A stretch of DNA of 64,000 bases from Gillisia sp. Hel1_33_143 (GCF_900104765.1 NZ_LT629737.1:2108001-2172000), one strand, 5' to 3'. Positions 18,601 through 28,513 are shown, counted from the stretch's first letter. A program made the numbers and translations. Notes: generated by a model from the sequence alone, not told the origin.

Positions 18601-19778
18601 ATATCATATTCTTAACACATCCAAAATTTTCTAATATAAGAAGTATTGCTCTCTACACTCAAATGATTGCTAATGGGATGGAGGAGAGAAAACATTCTGT
18701 ACAAGTTTATTCGCCAACAGCATATTTAAGTGTAATATCAAATAATCCTAAAATTAAGAAATGGCTTGGGTATGTAGATCAATATTTAATATTCAGAATT
18801 CTATTTGAACAAAAAATAAAGAAGTTTCCAAAAGACTCACTTTATGTCATTTGTGATCAGGCACTAGGAATATGGGCTACTTTGATATCGAAAAAGCCGC
18901 ACGTAATTCACTGTCATGACTTTCTTGCACAAAGATCTGCTCTCGGAAAAATTTCAGAAAACAAGGTTGGAAGTTCTGGAAAATTATATCAGAAATTAAT
19001 AAGGAAAGGTTATTCCAAGGCAAATAATTTTATATCTATTTCAAAAAAGACACGTGCAGATCTCCATGAATTTTTACCAAAAGAGCCCATTTTTTCTGAA
19101 GTGGTTTATAATGGGTTAAATCAAAACTTTGAACCCGGAAATGTAATGGGAGTAAGAGAATATTTAGAAGATCTTTTAAAAATAAACTTAATGCAGGGAT
19201 TTGTGCTACATGTAGGAGGAAATCAATTTTATAAAAATAGAACGGGAGTTCTTCAAATTTATATTGCTTGGAGAGAAATGCAAGAAAAAGAATTGCCTCT
19301 AATTATGATAGGTTCAGAACCAACAGATACTCTCAAATTTACAGCTCATAAATCTCGGTTCTCTAAGGATATCCATTTTATATCAGAAGTTTCAAATAAA
19401 ATACTAAAGAAGTTTTATCAAGGGGCTAGTCTTTTGTTGTTTCCTTCATTAGAAGAAGGTTTTGGTTGGCCGATAGCAGAAGCAATGGCCAGTGGATGCC
19501 CGGTAATAACTACTAACAAAGAGCCTATGAGTGAAGTGGGAGGTACTTCCTGCTATTATTTATCCAGACAACCAATAAACGATACTACAAAAAAAATGAT
19601 GTGGTATAAAGAGGGTGCAAAGATTTTAGATGAGGTTTTAAGCCTTACAGTTGAAGCTCGAGAGAATTTAATTGTCTCTGGATTAGAAAATTCCAGGAGA
19701 TTTAACTCAGAAAAAGCTTTAGATAAGATTGAAGAATGTTATAAGGAGGTATTAAAGAAATACACCGCCGGTGTTTAG
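18597..19778 (+). CDS. Glycosyltransferase, family 4
   Basis: A 393-residue GT-B enzyme. VVYNGL marks the interdomain linker, HVGGNQFYKNR starts the donor domain, and EEGFGWPIAEAMASG is the E-x7-E donor motif followed by SEVGG. The start is GTG at 18597, giving a GTGA overlap with the stop of the polymerase gene; no in-frame ATG is available at the junction. This is the second non-ATG start with a four-base overlap in a row, which supports coupled translation of three consecutive genes. Donor sugar unknown. Confidence 0.88.
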   Translation: MNIIFLTHPKFSNIRSIALYTQMIANGMEERKHSVQVYSPTAYLSVISNNPKIKKWLGYVDQYLIFRILFEQKIKKFPKDSLYVICDQALGIWATLISKKPHVIHCHDFLAQRSALGKISENKVGSSGKLYQKLIRKGYSKANNFISISKKTRADLHEFLPKEPIFSEVVYNGLNQNFEPGNVMGVREYLEDLLKINLMQGFVLHVGGNQFYKNRTGVLQIYIAWREMQEKELPLIMIGSEPTDTLKFTAHKSRFSKDIHFISEVSNKILKKFYQGASLLLFPSLEEGFGWPIAEAMASGCPVITTNKEPMSEVGGTSCYYLSRQPINDTTKKMMWYKEGAKILDEVLSLTVEARENLIVSGLENSRRFNSEKALDKIEECYKEVLKKYTAGV

Positions 19779-19804
19779 ATCAAAGTTTTGTAAAATAACA
19801 GGAC

Positions 19805-20905
19805 ATGAAGGTAATACAATATGTAAGTTCTATAGATCATAATTCAGGAGGAACTGCAGTTTATATCAAACTTTTGGCAGATCAGATGAAGCATGCCTTA
19901 GATCTAACTGTTCTTACAGGAAAATCTTTGAATCCGATATTACTTACAGACGTTAAGACCGTTTTTATCGATTTTAATTTAGGACGATGGTTTAAGATTA
20001 AAAAGGAGTTTATATCTATTCTAAGAAATATCAAACCAGATCTTGTTCATATAAATGGAATATGGGAACCTCAAAATTGGTTGTTACAGATAATAGCACA
20101 ACGAATGGGGATTAAGGTCTTACTTTCTCCTCATGGCATGCTCGAACCTTATATTCTTAAAAGGAATCCACTAAAGAAGAAGATAGCAATGATGCTCTAT
20201 CAGAATAATGCACTACTAAAAGCTAATTATTTACATGCTACTGCAATTTCAGAAATGGAACAGTTTAAAAAATTAGGGTATAATCTTCCTATAGAGGTAA
20301 TTCCAAATGGTATTGATATGGCGGATATAAAATTCACTGAAAAAGTAGCAGCAAAACCTACACATAAGAATATTTTGTTTTTATCCCGAATTCATCCTAA
20401 AAAAGGGATTGAGCTGTTAATTGAGGCAGTTTATAAGTTGAAAGATAAAAATGTGAAAGTTATCATTGCTGGAGAGGGAGAGCAAAAGTATATAGATGAA
20501 TTAGTTGCGCTTATTTTAGAAAAGAAACTTAACGAGCAGATCATTTTTTTGGGAGGTGTTTACGGAGAAGATAAATGGGATCTATTCAATCAGGCAGATC
20601 TATTTGTTTTACCAACTTATAGCGAGAATTTTGGGTTAGTGGTAATTGAAGCTTTAGCAGTTGGAGTACCTGTAATTACTACAACTGGAACACCGTGGAA
20701 GGAACTAGATACCTATAACTGTGGCTGGTGGATAGAATTATCTATTCAAAATCTTACCAATGCCATAGAAGAAGCATTCTTAAAAACATCTACAGAACTA
20801 AAAGAAATGGGAGAGCGAGGGAAAGCTCTGGTAGAAAGAAAATATGATATTAGAGCTGTTTCCAATCAAACATTTGAATTGTATCATACTATCGTTCAAA
20901 ATTAA
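19805..20905 (+). CDS. Glycosyltransferase, family 4
   Basis: A 366-residue GT-B enzyme. NSGGTAVYI is the acceptor loop, SPHGMLEPY is a signature seen in many exopolysaccharide GT4 enzymes, FLSRIHPKKGI begins the donor domain, and SENFGLVVIEALAVG is the E-x7-E motif followed by TPWKEL. It is followed after 12 bases by the acetyltransferase gene, a pairing also found in colanic-acid-like clusters. Predicted to complete or extend the repeat unit in the cytoplasm. Confidence 0.9.
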   Translation: MKVIQYVSSIDHNSGGTAVYIKLLADQMKHALDLTVLTGKSLNPILLTDVKTVFIDFNLGRWFKIKKEFISILRNIKPDLVHINGIWEPQNWLLQIIAQRMGIKVLLSPHGMLEPYILKRNPLKKKIAMMLYQNNALLKANYLHATAISEMEQFKKLGYNLPIEVIPNGIDMADIKFTEKVAAKPTHKNILFLSRIHPKKGIELLIEAVYKLKDKNVKVIIAGEGEQKYIDELVALILEKKLNEQIIFLGGVYGEDKWDLFNQADLFVLPTYSENFGLVVIEALAVGVPVITTTGTPWKELDTYNCGWWIELSIQNLTNAIEEAFLKTSTELKEMGERGKALVERKYDIRAVSNQTFELYHTIVQN

Positions 20906-20917
20906 AGAATATAGACC

Positions 20918-21478
20918 ATGAAAGAAGCACTTGTAGTTAATTTAGCAGCATACGATTTTAGCTTTAGTATTTCCAATAAGCTATGTAGATTATTATGGAA
21001 TTGCACTTATTGGATCTTTGTAAGGCCATTCAATCTTAGCATCTTTAGAGAGTACAGAACGTTGATATTAAAATTGTTTGGAGCTAAAATTGGTAAGAAT
21101 GCACATATTTATGCAAGCGCTAGAATTTGGGCTCCCTGGAATTTAGAAATTGGTGAACATTCTATATTGGGGCCTAAGGTAGATTGTTACAATCAAGGAA
21201 AGATTATCATTGGAGATCATACCGTAATTTCACAAAAAAGTTACCTCTGTGCGTCTTCCCATGATTATAAGATCTATAATTTTCCCTTAATTTTGAAACC
21301 TATTACTATTGAGGACCAGGTTTGGATAGCTGCAGATGCATTTATAGGTCCTGGAGTTAAAATAAGTCAGGGAAGTGTTATTGCTGCAAGATCTTCAGTA
21401 TTTACAAATATAGATCCATGGGTAGTTGCAGGTGGTAATCCTGCAAATTATATAAAAGACAGGGTCATGAAAATTTAA
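20918..21478 (+). CDS. Left-handed beta-helix acetyltransferase, WcaF-like
   Basis: A 186-residue enzyme of the hexapeptide-repeat acyltransferase class. The N-terminal NLAAYDFSFS and the aromatic WNCTYWIFVRPF segment are typical of the WcaF branch. Hexapeptide turns (for example IGKNAHIYASARIW and IEDQVWIAADAFIGPGVKI) form the beta-helix, and SSHDYK carries the catalytic histidine. Family members use acetyl-CoA to O-acetylate a sugar of the repeat unit. The gene closes the first block of the locus; a 410-base gap follows. Confidence 0.9.
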   Translation: MKEALVVNLAAYDFSFSISNKLCRLLWNCTYWIFVRPFNLSIFREYRTLILKLFGAKIGKNAHIYASARIWAPWNLEIGEHSILGPKVDCYNQGKIIIGDHTVISQKSYLCASSHDYKIYNFPLILKPITIEDQVWIAADAFIGPGVKISQGSVIAARSSVFTNIDPWVVAGGNPANYIKDRVMKI

Positions 21479-21888
21479 AAATTTTTAGAAATAGTATTCA
21501 GCAGTGTAAGGTAATTAGTACATTTTTATATAAATGATTAAAAACCATTTAAACATATAATTATTTTAATAAAAGTGACCTATAAATTTTGATTTAAAGT
21601 TAAATATATGTTATATTTATAATAAGTCTGAAAAGTTTTATTAAGATCAGATTTAATCCTCCCCTCAGTATTTTTATACGTTCAATTACTCCAAAATTAA
21701 GTTCCCAAATAGTTGTCCCTTATAATTCATAGTTTTCATGGCAGTCCTATTTTATGGATTGTAATAGCTAGAATTGGTGCTTATTGCCTACTTACATAGA
21801 AGAGAAGTTCTGTTTAGCTTTAAGCTTAATCAGAAATAAATAGCTATGGTTCTAATTTATTGTGTAATAATTAAAACCAAGTAGTTCA
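21479..21888. other. 410-base stretch without a gene
   Basis: AT-rich DNA between the acetyltransferase and a short membrane-protein gene. I see no open frame with family features, no hairpin followed by a T tract, and no clear match to TTG-N19-TAnnTTTG. The gap separates the first assembly block from the WcaJ/Wza/Wzc block, so a promoter for the second block may lie here but cannot be placed from the sequence. Confidence 0.6.
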
Positions 21889-22086
21889 ATGAAAAATTCA
21901 GCGTTATTTACATCCTTAGCAACCCTACTGCATTTAGTTATTATAGACGGAGTTTTTATTCTGTTTAGAGAAAATCCTGCTGCCAATTATATGGTAGTAA
22001 TTAGTTACAATATTATTTGGCTTATAGCTGCTCTTCTGGTTTGGAATCAGTCTTATGCTGCCAGTAATTCTAATGCTAACGATTGA
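21889..22086 (+). CDS. Short two-helix membrane protein, paralogue of the WcaJ-like N-terminus
   Basis: A 65-residue protein with two hydrophobic helices (about 8-26 and 35-52). Its sequence parallels the first 55 residues of the sugar transferase at 22921: both have an HL-x-x-I start to helix 1, a phenylalanine/proline turn, then YN-x-x-WL-x-A in helix 2. It ends at a TGA with a polar tail, lacking the rest of the transferase. It may be a remnant of a duplicated transferase gene or a free-standing accessory peptide. It is followed by a glycosyltransferase after 24 bases. Function unknown. Confidence 0.6.
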   Translation: MKNSALFTSLATLLHLVIIDGVFILFRENPAANYMVVISYNIIWLIAALLVWNQSYAASNSNAND

Positions 22087-22110
22087 TATCAAGATTTAAA
22101 AAAGCAACAT

Positions 22111-22884
22111 ATGAAAATATCAATCATAACCATTGTATATAATAGAGCTCATTGTATTGAAGATTGCATAAAATCTGTTTTGAGCCAGACCTATTCTAAT
22201 GTAGAGTATCTAGTAATAGATGGTGGATCTACAGATGGCACTGCTAAGATCATAGAAAAATATGCAGATAAAATAGATTATTATATTTCAGAAAAGGATG
22301 AAGGTATTTTTGATGCGCTTAACAAAGGCATTAAGAATGCCACCGGAGAAGTTATTGGCATCCTAAATTCTGATGATTTTTTTTATTCTGAACAAACTTT
22401 GAGTCAGATAATTGAAGCTTTTCAATACTCCGGAGCAGAACTGGTTTATGCAAAAGGTCTTTTTGTAAGTGAAACAGATATAACCAAGATAAAACGAATA
22501 TATCCCTCCAATTCTTTTAAAAAGGTCTTTTTAAACTTTGGATGGATCCCTTTGCACACAACGATCTTTGTAAAGAAAGAAGTTTTTGAAAATTATGGAT
22601 GTTATAATGATGGCTATAGAATTGCTAGTGATTATGAGATCTCTTTACGCTGGTTCAAAAATGACGAGATCTCGAAATTTTATTTGAATGAATGGGTGGT
22701 GAAAATGCGACTTGGAGGCTTGAGTACATCTGCAAAATTTCAATTGAGAAAATCTAGAGAAGATCTCCGTATTATATCAAAGTATAAACTGTCAGGAATA
22801 TTCACTTTAAGCTTTAAAATAGCTCGAAAGATCCCACACTATATCATTCCCCAGATAATGGGTAATAAGTTTATTACCTCTTAA
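22111..22884 (+). CDS. Glycosyltransferase, family 2 (WcaE/WcaA-like)
   Basis: A 257-residue GT-A enzyme. SIITIVYNRA opens the nucleotide-binding domain; VIDGGSTDGT carries the first acidic motif; EKDEGIFDALNKGI and LNSDDF supply the DxD-type metal site. RIASDYEISLRWF near residue 174 is the catalytic region of this subfamily. It precedes the polyprenyl phosphosugar transferase by 36 bases, so it may add the second sugar to the lipid-linked first sugar (inference from position). Confidence 0.9.
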   Translation: MKISIITIVYNRAHCIEDCIKSVLSQTYSNVEYLVIDGGSTDGTAKIIEKYADKIDYYISEKDEGIFDALNKGIKNATGEVIGILNSDDFFYSEQTLSQIIEAFQYSGAELVYAKGLFVSETDITKIKRIYPSNSFKKVFLNFGWIPLHTTIFVKKEVFENYGCYNDGYRIASDYEISLRWFKNDEISKFYLNEWVVKMRLGGLSTSAKFQLRKSREDLRIISKYKLSGIFTLSFKIARKIPHYIIPQIMGNKFITS

Positions 22885-22920
22885 TTATTTATACCTAATC
22901 CATAATGAAAGTTAGCGTGT

Positions 22921-24264
22921 ATGAAGGGTTCTTATTTCATAGTTCCATTTTCTGTAACAGCTCATTTAATAACTATAAACTTTACTCTGTATCTTTTTAC
23001 ACCAGATACTTATTTAAATGTTCTTGCTATTATAGGGTATAATGTTGCATGGCTATTAACGGCCGTGGGGCTTAATTTCTATAATGTAGAAAGAAAAGAA
23101 CGGTTTATTACCAAATTCCATAAATTTTTAAGGCATTATCTAATATTTAGCCTTGCATATTTTGCACTTTTTGCACTTTTAAAAATTTCCTTCTCTGTAA
23201 AATATCAATTGTTCGTTCTAGCTTTTCTTTTATTCTTATTGGTGTTCTATAGATGGTTTTTCTTTTCTGTAAGAAGATTATATAGAATTGATGGAGGTAA
23301 TTTCATAAACGTGGTGGTTATAGGCAATGATAGAAATATTCAAAGTATTCAGGCAATTTTTAATGAGCCAGATTTTGGATATAGATACAAAGGTTTTTTC
23401 CACAACAACCATTATAAAGACGCTCAGTATTTGGGAGCTATAGAAAATTCATTTGAATATATTATTAAAAATAACATTGAAGAAGTTTACTGCTTGGTCT
23501 CTCAGGTGTCTAAAAAGGAGCTTCAAGAATTAATTTCTTTTGCAGATAACAATTTAAAAAAGCTAAAGCTCATTCCAGATAACAAAGGAATATTTACCAG
23601 AGCAATGCATGCTGAATTATTTGGAAATCTGCCAGTGCTCAATTTAAGAGGTACGCCACTAGAGAAAAATTATGCAAAATATGGGAAAAGAGCATTCGAT
23701 ATTGTTTTTTCTTCTTTGGTTATCATCTTTATTATCTCCTGGTTAACCCCATTATTATATATAGTTACAAGATTAGAATCTAGAGACCCTTTATTTTTTA
23801 AGCAAATTAGACATGGCTATAATAAAAGGTCATTTTGGTGCTATAAATATAGATCTATGGTAAGGAATAGAGATGCTCATCTAAAAATGTGTAAAAAGAA
23901 TGATTCTAGAATTACCAGAATTGGTAGGGTGCTAAGGCAAACTAGCATAGATGAACTGCCTCAATTCTTCAACGTACTTAGAGGAGATATGAGTGTAGTG
24001 GGACCTAGGCCACATATGGAAACTCATTCTTTAGAATATTCTCACTCTGTAGATAAATATTTAGTAAGACATTTTGTAAAACCCGGTATTACTGGTTTAG
24101 CCCAAATTAAGGGATATAGAGGAGAGATCTCAAAACCCTCTGATATTATAAACAGGACGAGATTTGACATTTTTTATTTAGAGAGATGGTCGTTCTGGTT
24201 GGATTGTAAGATTATCTACTACACTATAGGAAATGCACTTAAAGGTGAAGAAAAAGCTTATTAA
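22921..24264 (+). CDS. Undecaprenyl-phosphate sugar phosphotransferase (WcaJ/WbaP type)
   Basis: A 447-residue membrane enzyme that starts repeat-unit synthesis by moving a sugar 1-phosphate from a nucleotide sugar to undecaprenyl phosphate. Four N-terminal helices (about 7-120) are followed by a soluble Rossmann-like domain (VVVIGNDRN). A further helix after KRAFDIVFS leads into the catalytic domain with DPLFFKQIRHG, YKYRSM, DELPQFFNVLRGDMSVVGPRP and the C-terminal KPGITGLAQI. All core motifs are intact. It stands at the head of the Wza/Wzc block. The sugar is probably glucose or galactose phosphate by analogy, not shown by sequence. Confidence 0.93.
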   Translation: MKGSYFIVPFSVTAHLITINFTLYLFTPDTYLNVLAIIGYNVAWLLTAVGLNFYNVERKERFITKFHKFLRHYLIFSLAYFALFALLKISFSVKYQLFVLAFLLFLLVFYRWFFFSVRRLYRIDGGNFINVVVIGNDRNIQSIQAIFNEPDFGYRYKGFFHNNHYKDAQYLGAIENSFEYIIKNNIEEVYCLVSQVSKKELQELISFADNNLKKLKLIPDNKGIFTRAMHAELFGNLPVLNLRGTPLEKNYAKYGKRAFDIVFSSLVIIFIISWLTPLLYIVTRLESRDPLFFKQIRHGYNKRSFWCYKYRSMVRNRDAHLKMCKKNDSRITRIGRVLRQTSIDELPQFFNVLRGDMSVVGPRPHMETHSLEYSHSVDKYLVRHFVKPGITGLAQIKGYRGEISKPSDIINRTRFDIFYLERWSFWLDCKIIYYTIGNALKGEEKAY

Positions 24265-24304
24265 TAACAAATGTAAAAAGCAATACTAACAAATATATAT
24301 AAAT

Positions 24305-25084
24305 ATGAAAGCCTCCCGATGTATTACTCGTATCATAATTTTTTTATTAGCCAGTTTTATAGTGACTTCCTGTGTTTCTCCCAAAGAGATGACTTATTTC
24401 CAGGATCCTGAGAAAGTAAATAGTAGAATAGATTTTAATTTAGACGATAATTTAAAGATCAAACCTGGAGATCTTTTAACCATCCGTGTCTCTGCAACAG
24501 AGCAGGAAGCCGCACAACCTTTTAACCTTACAAAATCTGTGGTATCTTCTGATAGATTACCCGGCTCTGTACAGTTAGAAACCTACATGGTTTCTAATAC
24601 TGGAACTATAGAATTTCCAATAATAGGTACCATTAAGGTTGATGGTATGACCAATTTTCAACTTTCAGATAAGATAAAATCAGATATAAGCATTTACGTA
24701 AGGGATGCTATTGTTAATGTGAGAATTCTAAACTTTAAGATTAGTGTACTAGGAGAAGTAAAAAATCCTGGCACGTTCACTATTGAAGATGATCATATTA
24801 ATCTCGCACAAGCTTTAGGTATGGCAGGAGATCTTACCATCTATGGAAATAGAAAGAATGTCTTAATAATGAGAGAAGAAAATGGAGAAAAGATTAATGA
24901 ATACCTAGATCTCACAGATGCAAGAATTGTTACATCACAATATTACAATTTAAGACAACGCGATGTTATATATGTAGAGCCAAAGTTCTCTAAAGTTCAA
25001 TCTGCAAGTAGTTTAGGCCTAGCTTCCAGATATCTTTCTATAGCTTCGGTTATTATTTCATTGGTGATTCTCCTTACTAAATAG
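24305..25084 (+). CDS. wza: Polysaccharide export outer-membrane lipoprotein Wza
   Basis: A 259-residue lipoprotein: hydrophobic signal then the lipobox with C23 (VTSC). The Poly_export domain begins LKIKPGDLLTIRV; SLBB-type domain features follow (VLGEVKNPGTF). A C-terminal hydrophobic helix (about 236-256) matches the helix by which short Bacteroidota Wza proteins enter the outer membrane. It forms the export pore and works with Wzc. It is followed by wzc after six bases. Confidence 0.92.
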   Translation: MKASRCITRIIIFLLASFIVTSCVSPKEMTYFQDPEKVNSRIDFNLDDNLKIKPGDLLTIRVSATEQEAAQPFNLTKSVVSSDRLPGSVQLETYMVSNTGTIEFPIIGTIKVDGMTNFQLSDKIKSDISIYVRDAIVNVRILNFKISVLGEVKNPGTFTIEDDHINLAQALGMAGDLTIYGNRKNVLIMREENGEKINEYLDLTDARIVTSQYYNLRQRDVIYVEPKFSKVQSASSLGLASRYLSIASVIISLVILLTK

Positions 25085-25090
25085 TAGGTC

Positions 25091-27454
25091 ATGGTATCTA
25101 TAAAAAATACTTCTAAATCGAGTGGTTCTAAAAAGGTATCGCTACGAGATGAGATAGGTAAATTTCTGAAATACTGGCCCTGGTTTCTTATTTGTGTTAT
25201 GGTAACAGTAGGAGCTGGCTATACATATATAAGATATACAACCCCTATCTATAGCGCCTCGGCAACTATTATTATAAATGAAGAGAATGCCAACGGTTCT
25301 GGTTCTGAAATGTCTGCTTATGAAAATCTGGGTTTTATAAGTGGTCTAAGTACCAATAGTTTAGAGAAAGAATTAGCTATTCTAAGATCTAGAAGATTGA
25401 TGAAAGATGTGGTAAAAACTCTTAATATTCATATTAGGTATTTCATGGAAGGGAATATTAGAGAGATTGAAGTTTATAAAAATCATCCTTTTAATTTAAA
25501 AGTGCTAAAATTTGATGACGATAAATTAAAAAGTCTGGGAGGTGCTAAATATGCTTTTAGGCCTATTAAGGATTCCTATTTTTCGGTTAGGAATCTTAAG
25601 AACGAAAAATCGTTTATAGCCAAAGCAGGAGTACCTTTTTCTTTAGACTTTGCAGAGGTAGTATTAGTAACCAATTCCAATTTTAAAGAGCTTCCGGAGA
25701 TAACTATTAAGTTTAGCAATATAGAGAAGGAAGCTATAAAGTACCGAAATAAGGTTCAGCTTATTCAAGGTGGTAAGAGCTCTAATGTTATTGAGTTAGC
25801 ATTACAAGATCCTGTAAAACAAAAGGCAAAAGAAATAATAGATCAATTAATTTATGAATTTAATAGGGATGCTATAGACGATAAAAATCTAATAGCCAGA
25901 AATACTGCTAGTTTTATAAATGATAGATTAGACATTATTAATGCAGAACTAGAATCTGTAGAAACTGGGAAAGAAGAATTTAAGGAAGATAACAGGTTAA
26001 CAGATATTAATGCAGAATCTCAGATGTTCATACAAAATGCGAGTGAATACAATAGAAAATTACAAGAAGTAGGTACGCAAATGGAACTTTCTCAGGCAGT
26101 ACTGGAATATATTTCTTCCAGCTCCGGATCAGACCTTTTGCCCGCAAATTTAGGTATACAGGAAGGTGGTATCAACCAGCAGATAAATGAATATAATGAT
26201 CTGATCTTAGAACGGAATAGAATTCTGGTAAGTTCTACCAACGAGAATCCTGTGGTTGTTAGATTAAACAATACACTTAGGCAGATAAAAGGAAATATTG
26301 TTCAGGGATTACAAGGTATGAGAACAAATCTTCAGATTTCGCAAGGAGAAATGAAACGGCAGGCTTATAGTATAGGTTCCCGGATCATGGCGGTTCCTTC
26401 ACAAGAAAGAGAGTATAGAGGAATAGAGCGTCAGCAGAATATTAAGGAAGCTTTATACCTATTTCTATTACAAAAAAGAGAAGAGAATTCTTTGGCCTTA
26501 GCAATCACTGCTCCTAAAGCAAAGATCGTAGACCAGGCTTACAGTGCCGGTAATAGAATATATCCTGTGCCTAGAAATATTTTATTAGGAAGTATTATTC
26601 TAGGTTTATTCGTTCCTTTTTCAATCATATATTTGAAAGATATTCTGGATAATAAAGTGAGAAATAGAAAAGATCTTGAACTTTTAGAAAGTAATATTCC
26701 GTTTGTGGGAGAAATTCCTAAAGTGAGAGCTAAAGAACATTTCACAATTCAGCAGAATGATAGATCTGTGCTTGCGGAGTCTTTTAGAATCCTGGTAACC
26801 AATATGCAATTTCTATTATCTAAGGCAGCATATAAAGATAAAGGTGCAGTGATCTTTGTAACCTCTACTATTAAAGGAGAAGGGAAAACCTTTACATCAA
26901 TTAATTTAGGCATCACTTATGCCAATAAGGGAAAGAAGGTGCTTATTTTGGGAGGAGATCTTAGAAGTCCGAAACTTCAACCTTTTAAGCCAAAGGACAG
27001 TCAGAAACTAGGGGTTAGCGATTATATCTCGAATGAGAAATTAGACCTTAAAGATCTAATTGGCAACTCTATATTTTCGGAGCATTTAGATATTTTATCT
27101 TCTGGGAGCATTCCGCCAAATCCTTCAGAATTGCTTGGCTCCAAAAGGATGGAAGTTCTAATTAGCGAGATTCAACTTAAATATGATTATATTATTGTAG
27201 ATACTGCTCCTGCTATGTTAGTAGCAGATACGTTTTCTCTTAATAAGTACGCAGATGTAATACTTTATGTAGTGAGAGCCGGATTTACAAATAAGAATTT
27301 AATTGAATTTGTTTCTGATGCAAACGAGGCTGGAACATTGGATAATCTGGGGTTTGTGCTTAACAATGTAGATATTACAAATCTTGGATATGGTAATAAA
27401 TACGGTTATGGCTACGGTGATGGCAATAAGAAGAATATTAAAATTAAGTCTTAA
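25091..27454 (+). CDS. wzc: Polysaccharide co-polymerase and tyrosine autokinase Wzc
   Basis: A 787-residue inner-membrane protein. Helix 1 lies near residues 32-48; a large periplasmic Wzz-type domain with coiled-coil stretches follows; helix 2 is near 500-520. The cytoplasmic BY-kinase domain has Walker A TSTIKGEGKTF (about 591-601), a second Walker motif around LILGGDLR, and Walker B YIIVDTAPAML (about 700). The tail is rich in tyrosine and glycine (YGNKYGYGYGDG), the expected autophosphorylation cluster. It controls chain length and couples polymerisation to export through Wza. The stop is directly adjacent to the next gene. Confidence 0.94.
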   Translation: MVSIKNTSKSSGSKKVSLRDEIGKFLKYWPWFLICVMVTVGAGYTYIRYTTPIYSASATIIINEENANGSGSEMSAYENLGFISGLSTNSLEKELAILRSRRLMKDVVKTLNIHIRYFMEGNIREIEVYKNHPFNLKVLKFDDDKLKSLGGAKYAFRPIKDSYFSVRNLKNEKSFIAKAGVPFSLDFAEVVLVTNSNFKELPEITIKFSNIEKEAIKYRNKVQLIQGGKSSNVIELALQDPVKQKAKEIIDQLIYEFNRDAIDDKNLIARNTASFINDRLDIINAELESVETGKEEFKEDNRLTDINAESQMFIQNASEYNRKLQEVGTQMELSQAVLEYISSSSGSDLLPANLGIQEGGINQQINEYNDLILERNRILVSSTNENPVVVRLNNTLRQIKGNIVQGLQGMRTNLQISQGEMKRQAYSIGSRIMAVPSQEREYRGIERQQNIKEALYLFLLQKREENSLALAITAPKAKIVDQAYSAGNRIYPVPRNILLGSIILGLFVPFSIIYLKDILDNKVRNRKDLELLESNIPFVGEIPKVRAKEHFTIQQNDRSVLAESFRILVTNMQFLLSKAAYKDKGAVIFVTSTIKGEGKTFTSINLGITYANKGKKVLILGGDLRSPKLQPFKPKDSQKLGVSDYISNEKLDLKDLIGNSIFSEHLDILSSGSIPPNPSELLGSKRMEVLISEIQLKYDYIIVDTAPAMLVADTFSLNKYADVILYVVRAGFTNKNLIEFVSDANEAGTLDNLGFVLNNVDITNLGYGNKYGYGYGDGNKKNIKIKS

Positions 27455-28513
27455 ATGCAATCCACAACCTTAAGATACTGTAAAGTAAGCGAAATTGGTA
27501 TTGGATTTTGCCTTCTTATGAGCTTTATATTTATACATTCTTCGTGCACTTCACAAGTAAAAGGTGATAACACTACTGCGCAAATCATAACAGAAAAAAC
27601 AGATTATGATACCGATGATCCGGCGATATGGTTTAATAAAAAAGATTCTTCTAAGAGTATAATTTTTGGTACCGATAAAAATTCTGATGGAGCAGTTTAT
27701 GCTTTCGATCTCGATGGGAAAATAATAAAAGATAAGGTTCTTAAAGGTTTAGCGTACCCAAATAATATTGATATAGAATATGCTGTTGCTACAATTAATG
27801 ATGTTCTCGTAGATATTCTAGTTGTTTCAGAAAGAGATAAGCATCAAATAAGAATTTTCTCCGTTCCAGATATGAAACCTATAGATAACGGTGGGCTGAA
27901 GGTTTTTGAAAATGAAACTAAGAAATCTTTTAATTTACCCATGGGGATAGCCATTTATAAATCACCATTAGATGGAACGGTTTATATAATAATTAGTAGA
28001 AAAAATGGGCCTCAATATGATTATCTGTATCAATATAAATTGATTGCTCTTAAAGGAAATTTTAAAATTGAACTTGTAAGGAAGTTTGGGGAATTCAGCC
28101 AAAAAAAAGAAATAGAATCTATAGCGGTAGATGATGAGTTGGGCTTTATTTATTATTCTGATGAAACTTATGGCATTCGGAAGTATTATGCTGAACCAAA
28201 TTTAGGAAATAAGGAGGTTGGAAGTTTTGGACATAAGATCTTTAAACGGGATAGTGAGGGGATTGCTATAATACCTAGAGATAAAGGATTGGGTTATATC
28301 ATAGTTTCCAATCAACAAAATGATACATTTAGTGTTTTTACAAGAGATACTAATCAATATATAAAAGATATAGATTTAGGTACGAAACAGTCAGATGGAT
28401 GCGAATTTTCTTCTTTAATAGGAAATAAAAATTTTGAGAAAGGTCTTTTTGTAGCTATGGACAATGATAAAACCTTTCATTTTATCAATTTGAATTTATA
28501 TCAATTAGACTAA
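27455..28513 (+). CDS. Beta-propeller phytase-like lipoprotein
   Basis: A 352-residue protein with a lipobox at C31 (IHSSC), so it should be exported and membrane-anchored. The domain matches beta-propeller (3-)phytase: DDPAIW (residues 54-59), IIFGTDKN, NNIDIEY, then ESIAVDDELGFIYYSDETYGI and SDGCEF, the acidic loops that bind calcium and phosphate in this family. Such enzymes hydrolyse phytate to release phosphate. The ATG follows the wzc stop with no gap, so it should be co-transcribed with the polysaccharide genes, an unexpected partner; it could act on another phosphate ester linked to the polymer (inference). Confidence 0.85.
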   Translation: MQSTTLRYCKVSEIGIGFCLLMSFIFIHSSCTSQVKGDNTTAQIITEKTDYDTDDPAIWFNKKDSSKSIIFGTDKNSDGAVYAFDLDGKIIKDKVLKGLAYPNNIDIEYAVATINDVLVDILVVSERDKHQIRIFSVPDMKPIDNGGLKVFENETKKSFNLPMGIAIYKSPLDGTVYIIISRKNGPQYDYLYQYKLIALKGNFKIELVRKFGEFSQKKEIESIAVDDELGFIYYSDETYGIRKYYAEPNLGNKEVGSFGHKIFKRDSEGIAIIPRDKGLGYIIVSNQQNDTFSVFTRDTNQYIKDIDLGTKQSDGCEFSSLIGNKNFEKGLFVAMDNDKTFHFINLNLYQLD

